Below are positions 38,213 through 48,000 of a DNA stretch of 64,000 nt, in pieces. How positions within the stretch are numbered: the first letter of the stretch is position 1; each line of letters starts with the position of its first letter. Both the position numbers and the translations under genes were made by a program. Source of the DNA: a virus. The DNA lies in IMG/VR virus record IMGVR_UViG_3300043449_002688, positions 62,001-126,000 of that record; one strand, written 5' to 3'. The notes under the pieces are model-generated. The model was not told the DNA's origin, made no database searches, and saw nothing but the letters and a program-made list of their open reading frames with translations.

Positions 38213-38371
38213 ATGATCAAAGTAACTTATAAAAGCAATTATAAAGTTAAAGAAGGTCGTAAGTGGGTCGAAAAAACTTCTCAGTGGGATGAAGTGATTA
38301 AAACTGAAGCCGACGCTAGATTGCGAGCTTTGGCCCTTAACTGGCAAATCGTTAAGGTGGAGTCTGTATGA
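38213..38371 (+). CDS. Small basic protein
   Basis: 52 residues with a very strong ribosome binding site (AAGGAGG) seven bases upstream, which makes this short frame convincing. Starts MIKVTYKSNYKVKEGRKWVEK, then TSQWDEVIKTEADARLRALALNWQIVKVE. Strand-strand-helix-strand pattern. Its stop overlaps the next ATG (ATGA). Not recognised; directly behind a duplicated promoter, it is likely one of the more highly expressed early genes. Confidence 0.7.
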   Translation: MIKVTYKSNYKVKEGRKWVEKTSQWDEVIKTEADARLRALALNWQIVKVESV

Positions 38372-38634
38372 AAAATTTAGCACAAATGATGCAAAGAGTT
38401 TTTCAAATTAAAAAGGGCGATATTTTAACTAAAGGCGACCTTTATATAATGAATCAAGCAACTGATCAAATTTTGTCCGAATATGATACCTTAAATCCTG
38501 ATTCTTTTGATGATTCACAAAAATTAGACGAATATGATTATTTTTTGGATTATTGTGAAGAAAGTCTAACTGATAGCCTAAAAAAGGCTAGGATTAGAGA
38601 GAGTGGTTTAAAGCTCGTAGTCAATAATTCTTAA
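38368..38634 (+). CDS. Acidic helical protein
   Basis: 88 residues, mostly helical, with acidic clusters (LNPDSFDDSQKLDEYDYFLDYCEESL). Begins MKNLAQMMQRVFQIKKGD. Coupled to the previous gene by ATGA. Acidic early phage proteins sometimes mimic DNA, but the charge is not dense enough to claim that. Not recognised. Confidence 0.65.
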   Translation: MKNLAQMMQRVFQIKKGDILTKGDLYIMNQATDQILSEYDTLNPDSFDDSQKLDEYDYFLDYCEESLTDSLKKARIRESGLKLVVNNS

Positions 38635-38663
38635 AAAACAATTTTGTCGAATTTGGATATCAT

Positions 38664-38819
38664 ATGAAAAAACAAATTGATAAAAAAGTCAGAGCAAAAG
38701 CTTTAAAGGATTTGACTAAAAACGGCAAAAACCGTTATATGATTGCGCAATTAGACCGTCTCATGTCAGACAAAGAGACCCTAGAAATCCTCAACGCTTT
38801 ATTTGCTGCGACAAATTAA
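38664..38819 (+). CDS. Small basic protein
   Basis: 51 residues starting MKKQIDKKVRAKALKDLTKNGKNRYMI and ending EILNALFAATN. Two helices, the first strongly basic. Ribosome binding site is weak (TTGGAT). It precedes tRNA-Met by 37 bases. Not recognised. Confidence 0.55.
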   Translation: MKKQIDKKVRAKALKDLTKNGKNRYMIAQLDRLMSDKETLEILNALFAATN

Positions 38820-38856
38820 TATTGCTTTTTTAATTAAACTTTGACAGAATACACAT

Positions 38857-38933
38857 GGACACTTAGCTTAGCTGGTGAAAGCATCCCGCTCATAACGGGA
38901 GGATCGTAGGTTCGAGTCCTACAGTGTCCACCA
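38857..38933 (+). tRNA. tRNA with CAT anticodon (Met, or Ile after lysidine modification)
   Basis: 77 bases including an encoded CCA. Acceptor GGACACT pairs with AGTGTCC, anticodon stem TCCCG/CGGGA encloses CTCATAA, and the T arm is GTAGG-TTCGAGT-CCTAC. A CAT anticodon can mean elongator Met, initiator Met or Ile2. The first acceptor pair is G-C, so it is not a typical bacterial initiator, which lacks pair 1-72. Confidence 0.93.
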
Positions 38934-38951
38934 TTTTTCGCTGGAGTTTTT

Positions 38952-39032
38952 ATGCTCTTACTTATGACTTATTTCGTTGCTATCCATACTGCCGCAGTCG
39001 TAATTGATTTGTGTAACAAATCGTTAAATTAA
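38952..39032 (+). CDS. Tiny membrane peptide
   Basis: 26 residues: MLLLMTYFVAIHTAAVVIDL followed by CNKSLN. GGAG lies eight bases before ATG. One hydrophobic helix. Very short, so it may not be real; the 167 bases that follow (39033-39199) hold no gene I can support. Confidence 0.4.
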   Translation: MLLLMTYFVAIHTAAVVIDLCNKSLN

Positions 39033-39199
39033 AGAGTTATAGCGCCTCAATTTGAGACATGGAGTTTAAGGATCTTTGCTTTTAAGCCAAAATATAGATC
39101 GAAACTCTAGTTTTAGGTCTATTTTTAAAGAAAATGGAGCGGTCTCTTTAGAAAAGAGCTAATATATAGACTAGTAACAAATGATATTTAGGAGATATT

Positions 39200-39415
39200 A
39201 TGGCAATGGGTATATTAAAATATAAACTGCCGGAAGAAAAATCAGAATTTGAATTGGCTCAAGCTGCCGGAGGTCTTTATTCAGATATTTATACCTTTGA
39301 ACAGTGGCTTCGTTCAGTATGGAAATATTCAGACAAAAAAGAGCTTACAGTTCAAGAAATTCGTGATAAATTTTACGAAGTAATGCAAACGTATCAAAAC
39401 ATAGAAGAAGATTAA
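39200..39415 (+). CDS. Hypothetical protein
   Basis: 71 residues, starting MAMGILKYKLPEEKSEFELAQ, with a good AGGAG site. Contains GGLYSDIYTFEQWLRSVWKYSDKKELTVQEIRDKFYEVM. The pattern 'KYKLPEE..EF..A..G..~~..~~~f~~~LR...KY' is familiar from small conserved phage proteins near the early region, without known function. Helical, acidic, cytoplasmic. Confidence 0.72.
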   Translation: MAMGILKYKLPEEKSEFELAQAAGGLYSDIYTFEQWLRSVWKYSDKKELTVQEIRDKFYEVMQTYQNIEED

Positions 39416-39426
39416 AAGGTGTTGAT

Positions 39427-39486
39427 ATGAACGGTGTATTGGTGTTATTATTAGTAGTGTTAATCCTCATCTCTCTATCTGACTAA
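39427..39486 (+). CDS. Possible 19-residue hydrophobic peptide
   Basis: MNGVLVLLLVVLILISLSD with AAGGTG nine bases upstream. Resembles small single-helix membrane peptides. The main support is that it fits exactly between two genes; the length is too short for certainty. Confidence 0.35.
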   Translation: MNGVLVLLLVVLILISLSD

Positions 39487-39496
39487 GGTGGTAAGT

Positions 39497-39721
39497 ATGA
39501 AGCAAGGTTGGGTTCTTATTAATTGGACTGGCAATCGTTGGGTTACTAATGGGCCAAAAGTTTATGAGGACTTAAACGAAGCTAAATACGAAGCTAAGCA
39601 AGCTGAATTGCCGTACACAAGAACTCTACATATTACTTGGTTAGATTGCCTGGAAGAATGGCCTGAACCTGACTTTTTCCAAAAACTAGAAAAAGAAAGA
39701 TTAATCAATGAAAAAGAATAA
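39497..39721 (+). CDS. Hypothetical protein
   Basis: 74 residues from the ATG at 39497 (AAGGTGG upstream). Trp-rich N-terminus (QGWVLINWTGNRWVTNGP) followed by a helix (YEDLNEAKYEAKQAELPY) and HITWLDCLEEWPEPDFF. Alpha/beta pattern. Overlaps the next gene by 14 bases. Not recognised. Confidence 0.68.
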   Translation: MKQGWVLINWTGNRWVTNGPKVYEDLNEAKYEAKQAELPYTRTLHITWLDCLEEWPEPDFFQKLEKERLINEKE

Positions 39722-39881
39722 TGTTTATTACATGTCTGCTTTTATTAGCCAAACTCGTGAAATGGCAGTAAAACATTCCTCTCTTTTGAAAAACATAAAA
39801 GACTATGCTGAGACTGGCGAAAACAAATATTTGGATAAATCTAAAATGCGCAAACCTAATGGGTCTTTACCTAAGCGCTAA
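39708..39881 (+). CDS. Small basic protein
   Basis: 57 residues: MKKNNVYYMSAFISQTREMAVKHSSLLKNIKDY then a Lys-rich tail with KMRKPNGSLPKR. AGAAAG lies upstream inside the previous gene. It ends just before a terminator-like hairpin, which supports it as the last gene of its unit. Not recognised. Confidence 0.55.
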   Translation: MKKNNVYYMSAFISQTREMAVKHSSLLKNIKDYAETGENKYLDKSKMRKPNGSLPKR

Positions 39882-39888
39882 TATTTAT

Positions 39889-39907
39889 CTTACGCAAATG
39901 CCGTAAG
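39889..39907 (+). terminator. Terminator-like hairpin (with an alternative fold)
   Basis: CTTACG pairs with CGTAAG around a seven-base loop, followed by ATTTT. The right arm can instead form TAAGATT/AATCTTA with downstream bases, so two folds compete. It separates the small-gene run from the next promoter. Confidence 0.5.
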
Positions 39908-40002
39908 ATTTTACGCAATCTTAATAAAACAATTTAATTTACAATCCCTTGCAGATGGATTTGCGAGGGTTGTACCCTTTTGATACGTTCATAAAAATAT
40001 AT

Positions 40003-40031
40003 TTGCAAAAGTTACACAGCAATCATATACT
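40003..40031 (+). promoter_or_regulatory. Strong sigma70-like promoter
   Basis: TTGCAA (40003-40008), 17-base spacer, TATACT (40026-40031), then AGGAGG and the ATG at 40060. Among the best consensus matches in the window. Confidence 0.8.
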
Positions 40032-40059
40032 GATTATGCACTAACCAAAAGGAGGAATT

Positions 40060-40341
40060 ATGCGTATCGCTCTAGACAATAATTGCCCAAGCTGTGTAAT
40101 TAAAAAACTAGAAAAAAATGGCCACACTGTAGTTTTATATGCTAGACATGAAATGGATGAAGATTGGGTAAGTACAGCTCTTTCTCTTGGCGCAGATCTA
40201 TTTATATCAAATGATCTAGATATCGTTAATATGCTTGATCGTTGGAATGAATCAGCAGCTTTCATTGAGTTGCCTCAACGAGTATCTGGCTACAGACTTT
40301 CAGAATGGATTGTCAAACAAGTAAAACTTTTGGCTGCATAA
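40060..40341 (+). CDS. Stand-alone PIN-like (DUF5615-type) protein
   Basis: 93 residues. Starts MRIALDNNCP, then KKLEKNGHTVVLYARHEMDEDWVSTALSLGADLFISNDLDIVNMLDRW. This follows the DUF5615/Mut7-C pattern: an acidic residue after the first strand (LDNN), an acidic pair in the second helix (DEDW), and the SNDLDI motif that ends the third strand. Members have a PIN-like nuclease fold and are often toxins in toxin-antitoxin pairs. Here no antitoxin partner is adjacent, and it has its own strong promoter, so it may be an early phage nuclease or host-takeover factor. The fold is likely; the activity is inferred. Confidence 0.78.
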   Translation: MRIALDNNCPSCVIKKLEKNGHTVVLYARHEMDEDWVSTALSLGADLFISNDLDIVNMLDRWNESAAFIELPQRVSGYRLSEWIVKQVKLLAA

Positions 40342-40436
40342 TAATTGTCTTGTTTTGATATAATTGTAAAAATATAATTGTTTTTGAAATAAAAGTATAA
40401 TAATATAAATAAAGAACACAAACAGAGGAGTTTAGA

Positions 40437-41387
40437 ATGGCACATGAAGTAGAAAATATGATGTACGTTGGTTCACGCCCTTGGCATGGTCTTGGCCGCG
40501 CTTTCGAGGTTCCACCTACGTTAGAAGAGGCTATCATTGCTGCTGGACTCAACTGGAATGTCGGTCTGAGAAAGTTACAGACTGTAGACACTATGGAAGC
40601 TGTTTCAGCTATGGCGACTTACCGAGAGACCGATAACCGTATCCTTGGGGTAGTAGGCCCTAATTATCGCCCGCTGCAGAACTCAGAAGCTTTTGATTTC
40701 TTCCGTCCGTTTATTGATGCTAACGAAGCTTCAATTGAGACTGCAGGCTCTTTGCGTGATGGTCAACGAGTGTTTGTTTTAGCTAAAATTAACCGTGACC
40801 CAATGGTTGTAAAAGGTAATGACGTAGTAGACAAATACGTTCTACTTTCTAACTCACATGATGGCACTTTGGCCGTTAGAGTTGGGTTTACGCCAATCCG
40901 AGTAGTTTGCAATAATACTTTGACTTTGGCTCATAACGACAAAGCATCAAGACTACTTCGCGTCAAGCATAGTGGTAATTTGGTACAAAACTTGGAAAAA
41001 ATCCAAGAAGTAATGAACTTGGCTAACGCTGAGTTTGAAGCTACTGCAGAACAGTACAGAGTTTTGGCTTCTAAGCAAATTAGCTCGCAAGATCTGGAAA
41101 AGTACGTTAAAATCGTATTTGCCCAGAAAAAGACTCTGGAAGAAAAGTCTGTAGAAGAAATTAATTCACGAGTTATTAGCAGCGTACTTCCTTTGTTTGA
41201 GCAAGGTCGTGGAAACGACATGCAAGAGATTAAAGGCACTTACTGGGCTGCGTACAATGCAGTAAATGAATACCTTCAATATGAGCGTGGAGAAACAGAG
41301 CAAAGCCGATTTGACAGCTTGTGGTTTGGTTCTTCTGCACAGTTGAACAAAAAAGCTTTGGAAACAGCTTTGATAATGGCTGCTTAA
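40437..41387 (+). CDS. DUF932 (phage/plasmid-like TIGR03299) protein
   Basis: 316 residues, matching the family length. Typical blocks are MMYVGSRPWHGLGRAF (about 9-24), TYRETDNRILGVVGPNYRPLQNSEAFDFF, and RVGFTPIRVVCNNTLTLA near the middle. Found in many phages and plasmids, and thought to act early in DNA metabolism, but no activity is proven. GAGGAG is eight bases upstream. TATAAT at about 40388 lacks a good -35. It ends with a terminator. This is the only large conserved protein in the plus-strand small-gene region. Confidence 0.9.
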   Translation: MAHEVENMMYVGSRPWHGLGRAFEVPPTLEEAIIAAGLNWNVGLRKLQTVDTMEAVSAMATYRETDNRILGVVGPNYRPLQNSEAFDFFRPFIDANEASIETAGSLRDGQRVFVLAKINRDPMVVKGNDVVDKYVLLSNSHDGTLAVRVGFTPIRVVCNNTLTLAHNDKASRLLRVKHSGNLVQNLEKIQEVMNLANAEFEATAEQYRVLASKQISSQDLEKYVKIVFAQKKTLEEKSVEEINSRVISSVLPLFEQGRGNDMQEIKGTYWAAYNAVNEYLQYERGETEQSRFDSLWFGSSAQLNKKALETALIMAA

Positions 41388-41420
41388 TTAATTGATTTTT
41401 AAAATGTGATGGATTACACT

Positions 41421-41441
41421 AAACCCATGGATGGGTTTTTA
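41421..41441 (+). terminator. Terminator after the DUF932 gene
   Basis: AAACCCA/TGGGTTT hairpin with a short loop and a T-run, 34 bases after the stop codon. It lies within the 5' extension of the next reading frame, which is one reason to start that gene at 41460. Confidence 0.7.
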
Positions 41442-41459
41442 ATTAATGAGGTAAAAAAA

Positions 41460-41651
41460 ATGAGCGATAAGGTTCCAGATTTTAATCCAGAAGATGCAGT
41501 TGAACTAAGCGAACAGGAATCGGCTGCATTTGGAAATTTAGTTAAACAAATGGATGAAGCTATGAAAGCTGGCGATGATGAGCTTTTGGTATCATTGAGA
41601 GGTCAAATGGACGAGTTCTTCAAGCAAGTTTCTGAAAGCAGAACAAAGTAA
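41460..41651 (+). CDS. Small acidic protein
   Basis: 63 residues from the ATG at 41460 with GAGG nine bases upstream; a longer frame from 41406 runs through a terminator and is unlikely. Sequence MSDKVPDFNPEDAVELSEQESAAFGNLV then AMKAGDDELLVSLRGQMDEFFKQ. Its C-terminal half resembles that of the next gene (AMEAAENGNEELLLAMEDELEELLE), so the two may be diverged paralogues. Function unknown. Confidence 0.65.
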   Translation: MSDKVPDFNPEDAVELSEQESAAFGNLVKQMDEAMKAGDDELLVSLRGQMDEFFKQVSESRTK

Positions 41652-41697
41652 TATGGCTAAACGCGCCTTTGAAGTTTCTTCTGTTTTCGGAGTTTTC

Positions 41698-41892
41698 ATG
41701 GGGAAAGTTATTTCATTGGATGAGTTTAAACGCCTCAAGGAACGAGGCGAATCTATTCAGAAGCTACTAAAAATAGCCATGGAAGCGGCGGAGAACGGTA
41801 ACGAAGAGCTACTTTTGGCCATGGAAGATGAGCTAGAAGAATTATTAGAATTAGAATTAGAATTAAATTTAATTAAAGACAAGGATGAATAA
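41698..41892 (+). CDS. Small acidic coiled-coil protein
   Basis: 64 residues from the ATG at 41698, preferred over 41653 because GGAG lies eight bases upstream and the protein then starts MGKVISLDEFKRLKERGE, a familiar small-protein start. The C-terminal half is a Glu/Leu-rich helix (LLLAMEDELEELLELELELNL) that would form a coiled coil. Followed by a strong terminator. Confidence 0.62.
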   Translation: MGKVISLDEFKRLKERGESIQKLLKIAMEAAENGNEELLLAMEDELEELLELELELNLIKDKDE

Positions 41893-41968
41893 CAGGGAGC
41901 AAGGAAGCTCCCGTTGTAAGCATTTAGCAGGACGCTATTTTGAGCAGGACGCTCAGTGCTTATGGTTC

Positions 41969-41997
41969 CCCAGCTCCGTAAAAAGAGCTGGGTTTTT
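41969..41997 (+). terminator. Strong terminator ending the plus-strand region
   Basis: CCCAGCTC (41969-41976) pairs with GAGCTGGG (41985-41992), followed by TTTTTATTTTT. Upstream, a second hairpin GGGAGC/GCTCCC and two copies of GCAGGACGCT (about 41929 and 41945) add structure to the tail of the transcript. Confidence 0.9.
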
Positions 41998-42001
41998 ATT
42001 T

Positions 42002-45000
42002 TTAATTTGAAATTAAACTAACTGTAATATCTGCTGTAGGGTCAACAATGTAAGCTTTTTCAAATGCAGCAACTGGTATTAGATCATTTGCAGAAGAGTA
42101 GGACGGAGAAGTTACAGCTACTGCTACAACGCCAGGAATATAGTTGGCTGCAGATACCATTTCGCTGATAGAAACAGATTGACCTACTCCAAGAGCATTA
42201 ACATAACCAGCAATTGCAGCTTTTACGTTTTCTCTAATTTCAGAGAAAGGTACTCCAGTTTTAACTCGAACTGTAAATGCAGCAGTAATTCTACGAACAA
42301 TTGCTTGTTTAATATCAATGTCAGTACCTGCTGCCCTAACACCAGGATAAGTTAATGGATCTGATGAATCGCCATAAATAATACGGTTAAGCTCTTTAAC
42401 AAGACCTTGATAATAAATATAAGAATCTATACCAAAATTAAGCGATTGATTAAATCCAAGCTTTCCAGATACAGACAATGTTGCACCTAAAGAAGCACTG
42501 ACTTTATCCATCAGTTCTGGGGTATTAAAAAGAACTGTAGCTTGAGAAGCATTGGTCGGTCCAACTGCAAAGACTTTTTTGTATAAAGTTATCGGATCTT
42601 TTTCTTCTACATTTACATTTAAATATTCTCCGCCCAATGCAGCAGAAATGCTTTGGTTGAAAGTAGGAGATATGTAAATTCTACTAGGAGTTGGGAATGG
42701 AGTGTTATTATCTGCAGGTCCCAATACTGTATATCTGCCATAGTTTTGTGGACTCAAAATGTTTGTAGCAATATTTAAAACATCTCCTGGCATAACTGAA
42801 TCGTATGAATAAAAATTGATATTGTTTACGTCGCCAACTTGAGCAATTTCTTCTACGCCATTGTCGTTTTTAATCCAGAAGGCATTTCCAAACACTCGAA
42901 CAACTTGGAAAGTTCCTAGATTGCCTTTGTTGAATTCGCGCTTTTCCCAATAAGTGCTATTTGCAGCATCAGGAAGATTGCCAATATTTCCGTTAACGAG
43001 AGAAGCATAGATAGTTCCAGCATAGAAAACTCTTTGATCAACTGCATAAGTAGTAGAATTAGACCAATCAGTTGTAGCGTTTTCTTCTGAAATTCTTACC
43101 CAATCACCTTCTTTTACTCCGCCAGCTAGCAAACCAAGAGAACTTCCAGCGATTGGAATATAAGCCATGAAGTCGCCATGTTTTTCTATCTTAAACTTAA
43201 CAGTAGTATTTAGAGTAATAGTGCGTTTAGTCTGGAAAGTACCAGGACCAGTGATATCGACCCATCCTCCGGCGTTATTTAAAGAAAGGGTTGTTGTGGT
43301 GTCAAACCCAAGAGATTTGTTTTGTCGAACTGTATTTTTTATAGTTACCCATTGATTAGGCAACAAACCTTTTTTAGTTTCAAAAGGTACTTGTATTGCA
43401 CCAAGTTTATTGTTAACTTTTCGGCCTGAGCCTGAAGTAGCGATTTCAACTCTATTAGAAGTTCCACCAGCAATTTGAATGCTGCCAGTTGTACCAAATG
43501 TTTTAGTAGAAATCTGTAATTGCTTTCCGTATTTTGAAAGATTAATATTAGCTACATTTGAAAGACCAGTAACTGATAGTTTATTCCAAAACCTAACAAG
43601 TTGTTCAGATGTAACTGCTACAAGTCTAATTTCTTCGCCAATTTCAGGCTCTGTTACCCAAGATTTTTTAACCTGGAACATTGGGTCATATTGAGCGGCA
43701 GCAAGGTTAGTAGTTTTGATCGAGTTTTCGCCATCGCTCATCATTAAATATTTAGTTGAACCGATTACAGTTCCAACAATAGTATTCGTAGAACTGCTCG
43801 TAGCAATTATTGAAGATTGAGTCTCTATAATGTTTTTAGCTAAAGCAGGGTCATAATAAGAATCTATAACCACATAGCTGCCACTATAAGATTGATAAGA
43901 AGGTGTGGCTATTGTTATCTTAATATCTGCTCCTTTTGGAAGCAGAGTATTTGTTGCAAATCTTACAAATCTAGAGCTAGATCTAATGTAGAGATTTGTA
44001 ACCGTAGTGCTTATGTATCCGCTAGAAAGTAATATATCTTCAGTAGAAAGATCTATTATATCTTCTGTCGTTCCATCAGGGCCGATTTCTGCCAAAGCTC
44101 TATTTGGTAAATAAGTTGCTACATAATCTACTATATCTTGAGCTGTAGTGTTACATGAACCAAACTGTAGGTTTTCGTCAGCTTGCCCGCCTAAACATCT
44201 AGCTAGATAACCTTGATCTACACATTCACCGTAAGTACCTCCAGTAGCCGAAGCATTTCCACCAACTGGGTAAGTAAATGTAAACATGCTTGAGTTGTAA
44301 GTATTTACTGTAAAAGTTCCATTCAAAGATTCAACAGTAGTTTGCCAGTAAGCAGTTGCAGAACTTGGTATGTTGTTTGTGTTGCTTGCCTGTAATGAGA
44401 TATAAGTTTGGCCTAAATATTCAACTAAATCATTAACTCCATAAGTTGTAGCACTACTCCAATCCGCCAAATCACTATTACTAATACGAACAATATCTCC
44501 AACTAATAGACCTACAGTTGAAGCTGTATTAACTGTAACAGTATTACCTACTTTAGTAATAGAAGTAATATTTGTTAGCGCAGAAGGTGCTTTAGATTGG
44601 AAGTCTACTCGTCCAGTGTTAATGCTTCCAGCAGTAGATCCAGGTTTAATGTACTGAAATTGATTTGTTCCCAAAACTCTATAAACTGCAGTTAATCCAT
44701 TATAAGGAGTGCCTGCATTTGAGACTAAAATAACATTTCCTTCGCTTAAATTATGGGCCGTAGAAGTTGTAATAGTTACAAGATTGTTGGAATGAACACC
44801 GTAAGTAATGTTACTTCCAATTCCTAAACTAGGAGCTTTAACTGTGAACTTAGTTGAGTTTACTATACTGTCAATAGCATAAGTTCCATTAATTGGGCTA
44901 TTAATTCCATCAGAAAGTACAGTGCCTGCTAAGCCAATTCTTTGTCCTTTTATAGCATTGTGAGCAGCAGTTGTTTCTACAGTAATAACCCCATTTTTAT

Positions 45001-48000
45001 TTTCTAAGCTAGTAAAGTATAATTTATCAGAAACATAATCGCCAGTTGGAACTTCAACAGTAAATGAAGTTGGGGTAACATTTGTAACTTTACCTGTAAT
45101 ATTTTTATTAGCAGCTAAGAAATCCGTTGTTCCGATATTAACGACATCGCCTACATGAACTTCTGCTGCGCCAACGTCAAATCCAGTGAATGTACCTACT
45201 TCATAAGTAAAGGTAAGAATATCTTTTGCTCCGCTAGTAGTTTTTTCTATAGTAAAGGCTGTAGTATTATCCCAATTTGGAAGTCTTGGCTCTACGATTG
45301 GTAATGTAATGGCTAAATCAATTACTTCTGAAGCAGTAAGAGTATGAGTAAGTCCGGTTACATCGTTTGATTTAGGGTAAATAAAGCCTACTCGCATTTT
45401 ATTGCCAGAAGGACCAAAGTCTGCTGCCTTCATCTTCAAGCTAAAAGTATCTCCTGTAAGATTTACATTTGCTTGTCTAAATACTTTAAAGTTATCAAAA
45501 ACAAATCCATTAAAAGAAGATGGACTGTTTAAGGGTAAGTTTGATTCTAAGTCTGTTGCTGAAAAATCTTGTTGCGTAGGAGCTGAATTACCTGATACTA
45601 AAAGTTTACGTGAAACTGGTAAAGTATAAGTTTTAACTTGAGCGTCTTGATCGGCAACAACTAAAGAAGAATCTTCAGAATCAAATTTATAAGAAGACCT
45701 TAAGAAATACCTGTCAGAACTTTGTATATATGATCTTTTAGCAAAATTAGGTAAATTACTGTTATATGTACTAGGAACCAAATTTGGATTTAAATATGAA
45801 GGTGGTAAATAATTCAAATAATTATTAGCATCGTTATATTCAACTGCAAAAATCCTTTCATTTTTATTGCTTTCAGGAATAATAGTTTCAGTTGTAGTAT
45901 TATTTTTTGGAACTATTTCCAAGAAGTCTGCTTCATCTCCACCTAAATTTTTGTAATTAGAAACAGTAATAGTTGTTCCGTCAATTCCAGTCCCAAGCGT
46001 ACCATATGTAAATGACGGAAACCCAACTTCAGAATCTGTTTTTGCCACAAATCCGTAATGTGATGGGATGTTTTTTCTAGCCACATTTAATGGTAAGTTC
46101 AATGCTTGTCCGCCTTGATCCATTGCTGCTATAAAAATTTCACCATTTGAATCTAAACTTATTGTAGAAAATCTAATTTTAGAGCCAATGATTTCTGCAT
46201 CTACTCCAGATAGCTGTATTTTTGTTTCATTAATAAAATCAACTAATGACCCTGGAGTAAAGTTAAGCTCTTGCATAGGGGCAGAAGATCTAATGATAGC
46301 TATTCGGTTTGTATTAACAGTAACAGAGCCAGAAATTGGGCGAGAAACTGCACCGTCATCAACAATAATTTGACCTAATGAAGCTTCTTCTATTCTCCAG
46401 AATCCTTGAAAATTTTTTAAAACAGTTGGATCATCTGGATTAGCCCAAACTAATAACCAATCATTTTTTTCTGCTAGATCAAATCCTTCAGGAGAACCGC
46501 CCAATGATTCAGAATTAATAGTAAGTTTTGTTCCTGATTTACTAAAAGTAAGAGTAGAATTTATATTTAATTTATTTGGAATATTTACACTATCGCCATC
46601 CATCAAAAACCATATTCTACCATAAGAAGAAATACCATTTAAAGGTGCGCTAGTTACATTTCCTCTTGCGTATTGAGACCCAGCAGTAATTTTGTCTTTT
46701 GGTTCTAATGGAATAGTAAATCCGATTTGCCCAGTTTGTTTGTTAAGAGTAAAATCTGATTGTTGGCCTGTTGAGCTTAAATCTGCTTCAGCATTAAAGA
46801 TTTGAGGTAAGAGTGTTCCGCCTGTAAAAAGTAAAGAAGCTTCACTGCTAACTCCTCTGGCAGAAGTAAATGCCAATCTCTCACCTACTATTGTTGTAAT
46901 AACCCCAGGCATTTTAGCGTTAAATACTTTAGCCCAAGTTTCCAGAGAAGTTGTTGATGAAACAGAAGCTTGTGGATCAATTTTTTGAAAATCTACGTTA
47001 TTAAATGTAACTGTAATTTCTTCTGTATTATCTACAATATAAGAAAGAGTTACACCGGCTGAAATACCTACTAACCAATCTGATTTTAAATTAGTATAAA
47101 TTCTAGCAACTTTGCCATCTTGGAATAAAGGTATGTCATTTTTATAAAGTCTGATTGTTAAAATTTCTTCTTTTGGAAAATTAAAGATGTCGTTAGCATC
47201 TTCGCCTTGTGTATAATCTACAACTTTAATTGAGTTAACGTCTCTGTCTCTTGGATAAAGTGCTAGGCTAGTTCCACCATTTAATGTAGCAGCGTTAAAG
47301 TTTAGTGAAGTATTTCCATTAATACTGGACATAACTTCAAAACAAGTTGCAGAACTTGGTACTGTAAAGTCTGCAATATTAAAATTATGCACAGTTTGAA
47401 CGCCGTTTATTTCTACTGCTAAAGAAGGTGAGTTTTCTAAATTATAAGGACCTGGAGTATAATTTTGTACAGTAGCTTGAGCGATTGGTTTTTGTCGAAG
47501 CTGAACTTCTATTTCTCCACCTACAGCTTCATCTACTACCGTTTCAAATTTTGAACCAACAAAATTAGGCTCGTATCCAGTTCCGTCATCAAATATTAAT
47601 GCTGCTGTAGAATCAGGATATTCAATTACTTTTGCTGAAGCGACTTTTTTTAGCTCATCTTTAGCGATTACTCCAATTGAATAATATTCAATTGCAGAAA
47701 TAATGCCTTTTGCTTTTGCTTGTTCATAGCTTTTAATTCTAGCTCTAATATCGTCATCAGTATCAGCATCTTTACCGTTAATAAATGCATTTTCGTTAAA
47801 AATAGAAGCAGAGAAAGACATTCCAACAGCTTCTTTAATTGCACCGCGAGGTACATTCCCTGATGTTCCTGGTTGTTCACATTTTACAGGAACATTCGTT
47901 ATGGTAGTTTCTCCATCAATGATTGTAACTTTTGTAGTTGTTTTAAATACAGAAGGACTACCATTAACATCAGGTGCAGTTCTAACAGAAGCTCCTACAT

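Noticed and set aside
38857-38933. Initiator tRNA-fMet.
   Set aside because: The first acceptor pair is G-C, while bacterial initiators have a mismatch there; elongator Met or lysidine-modified Ile remain open.
39033-39199. Search for a gene or RNA between the tiny peptide gene and 39200.
   Set aside because: Only weak, short inverted repeats and no frame with a ribosome site; I see nothing I can support.
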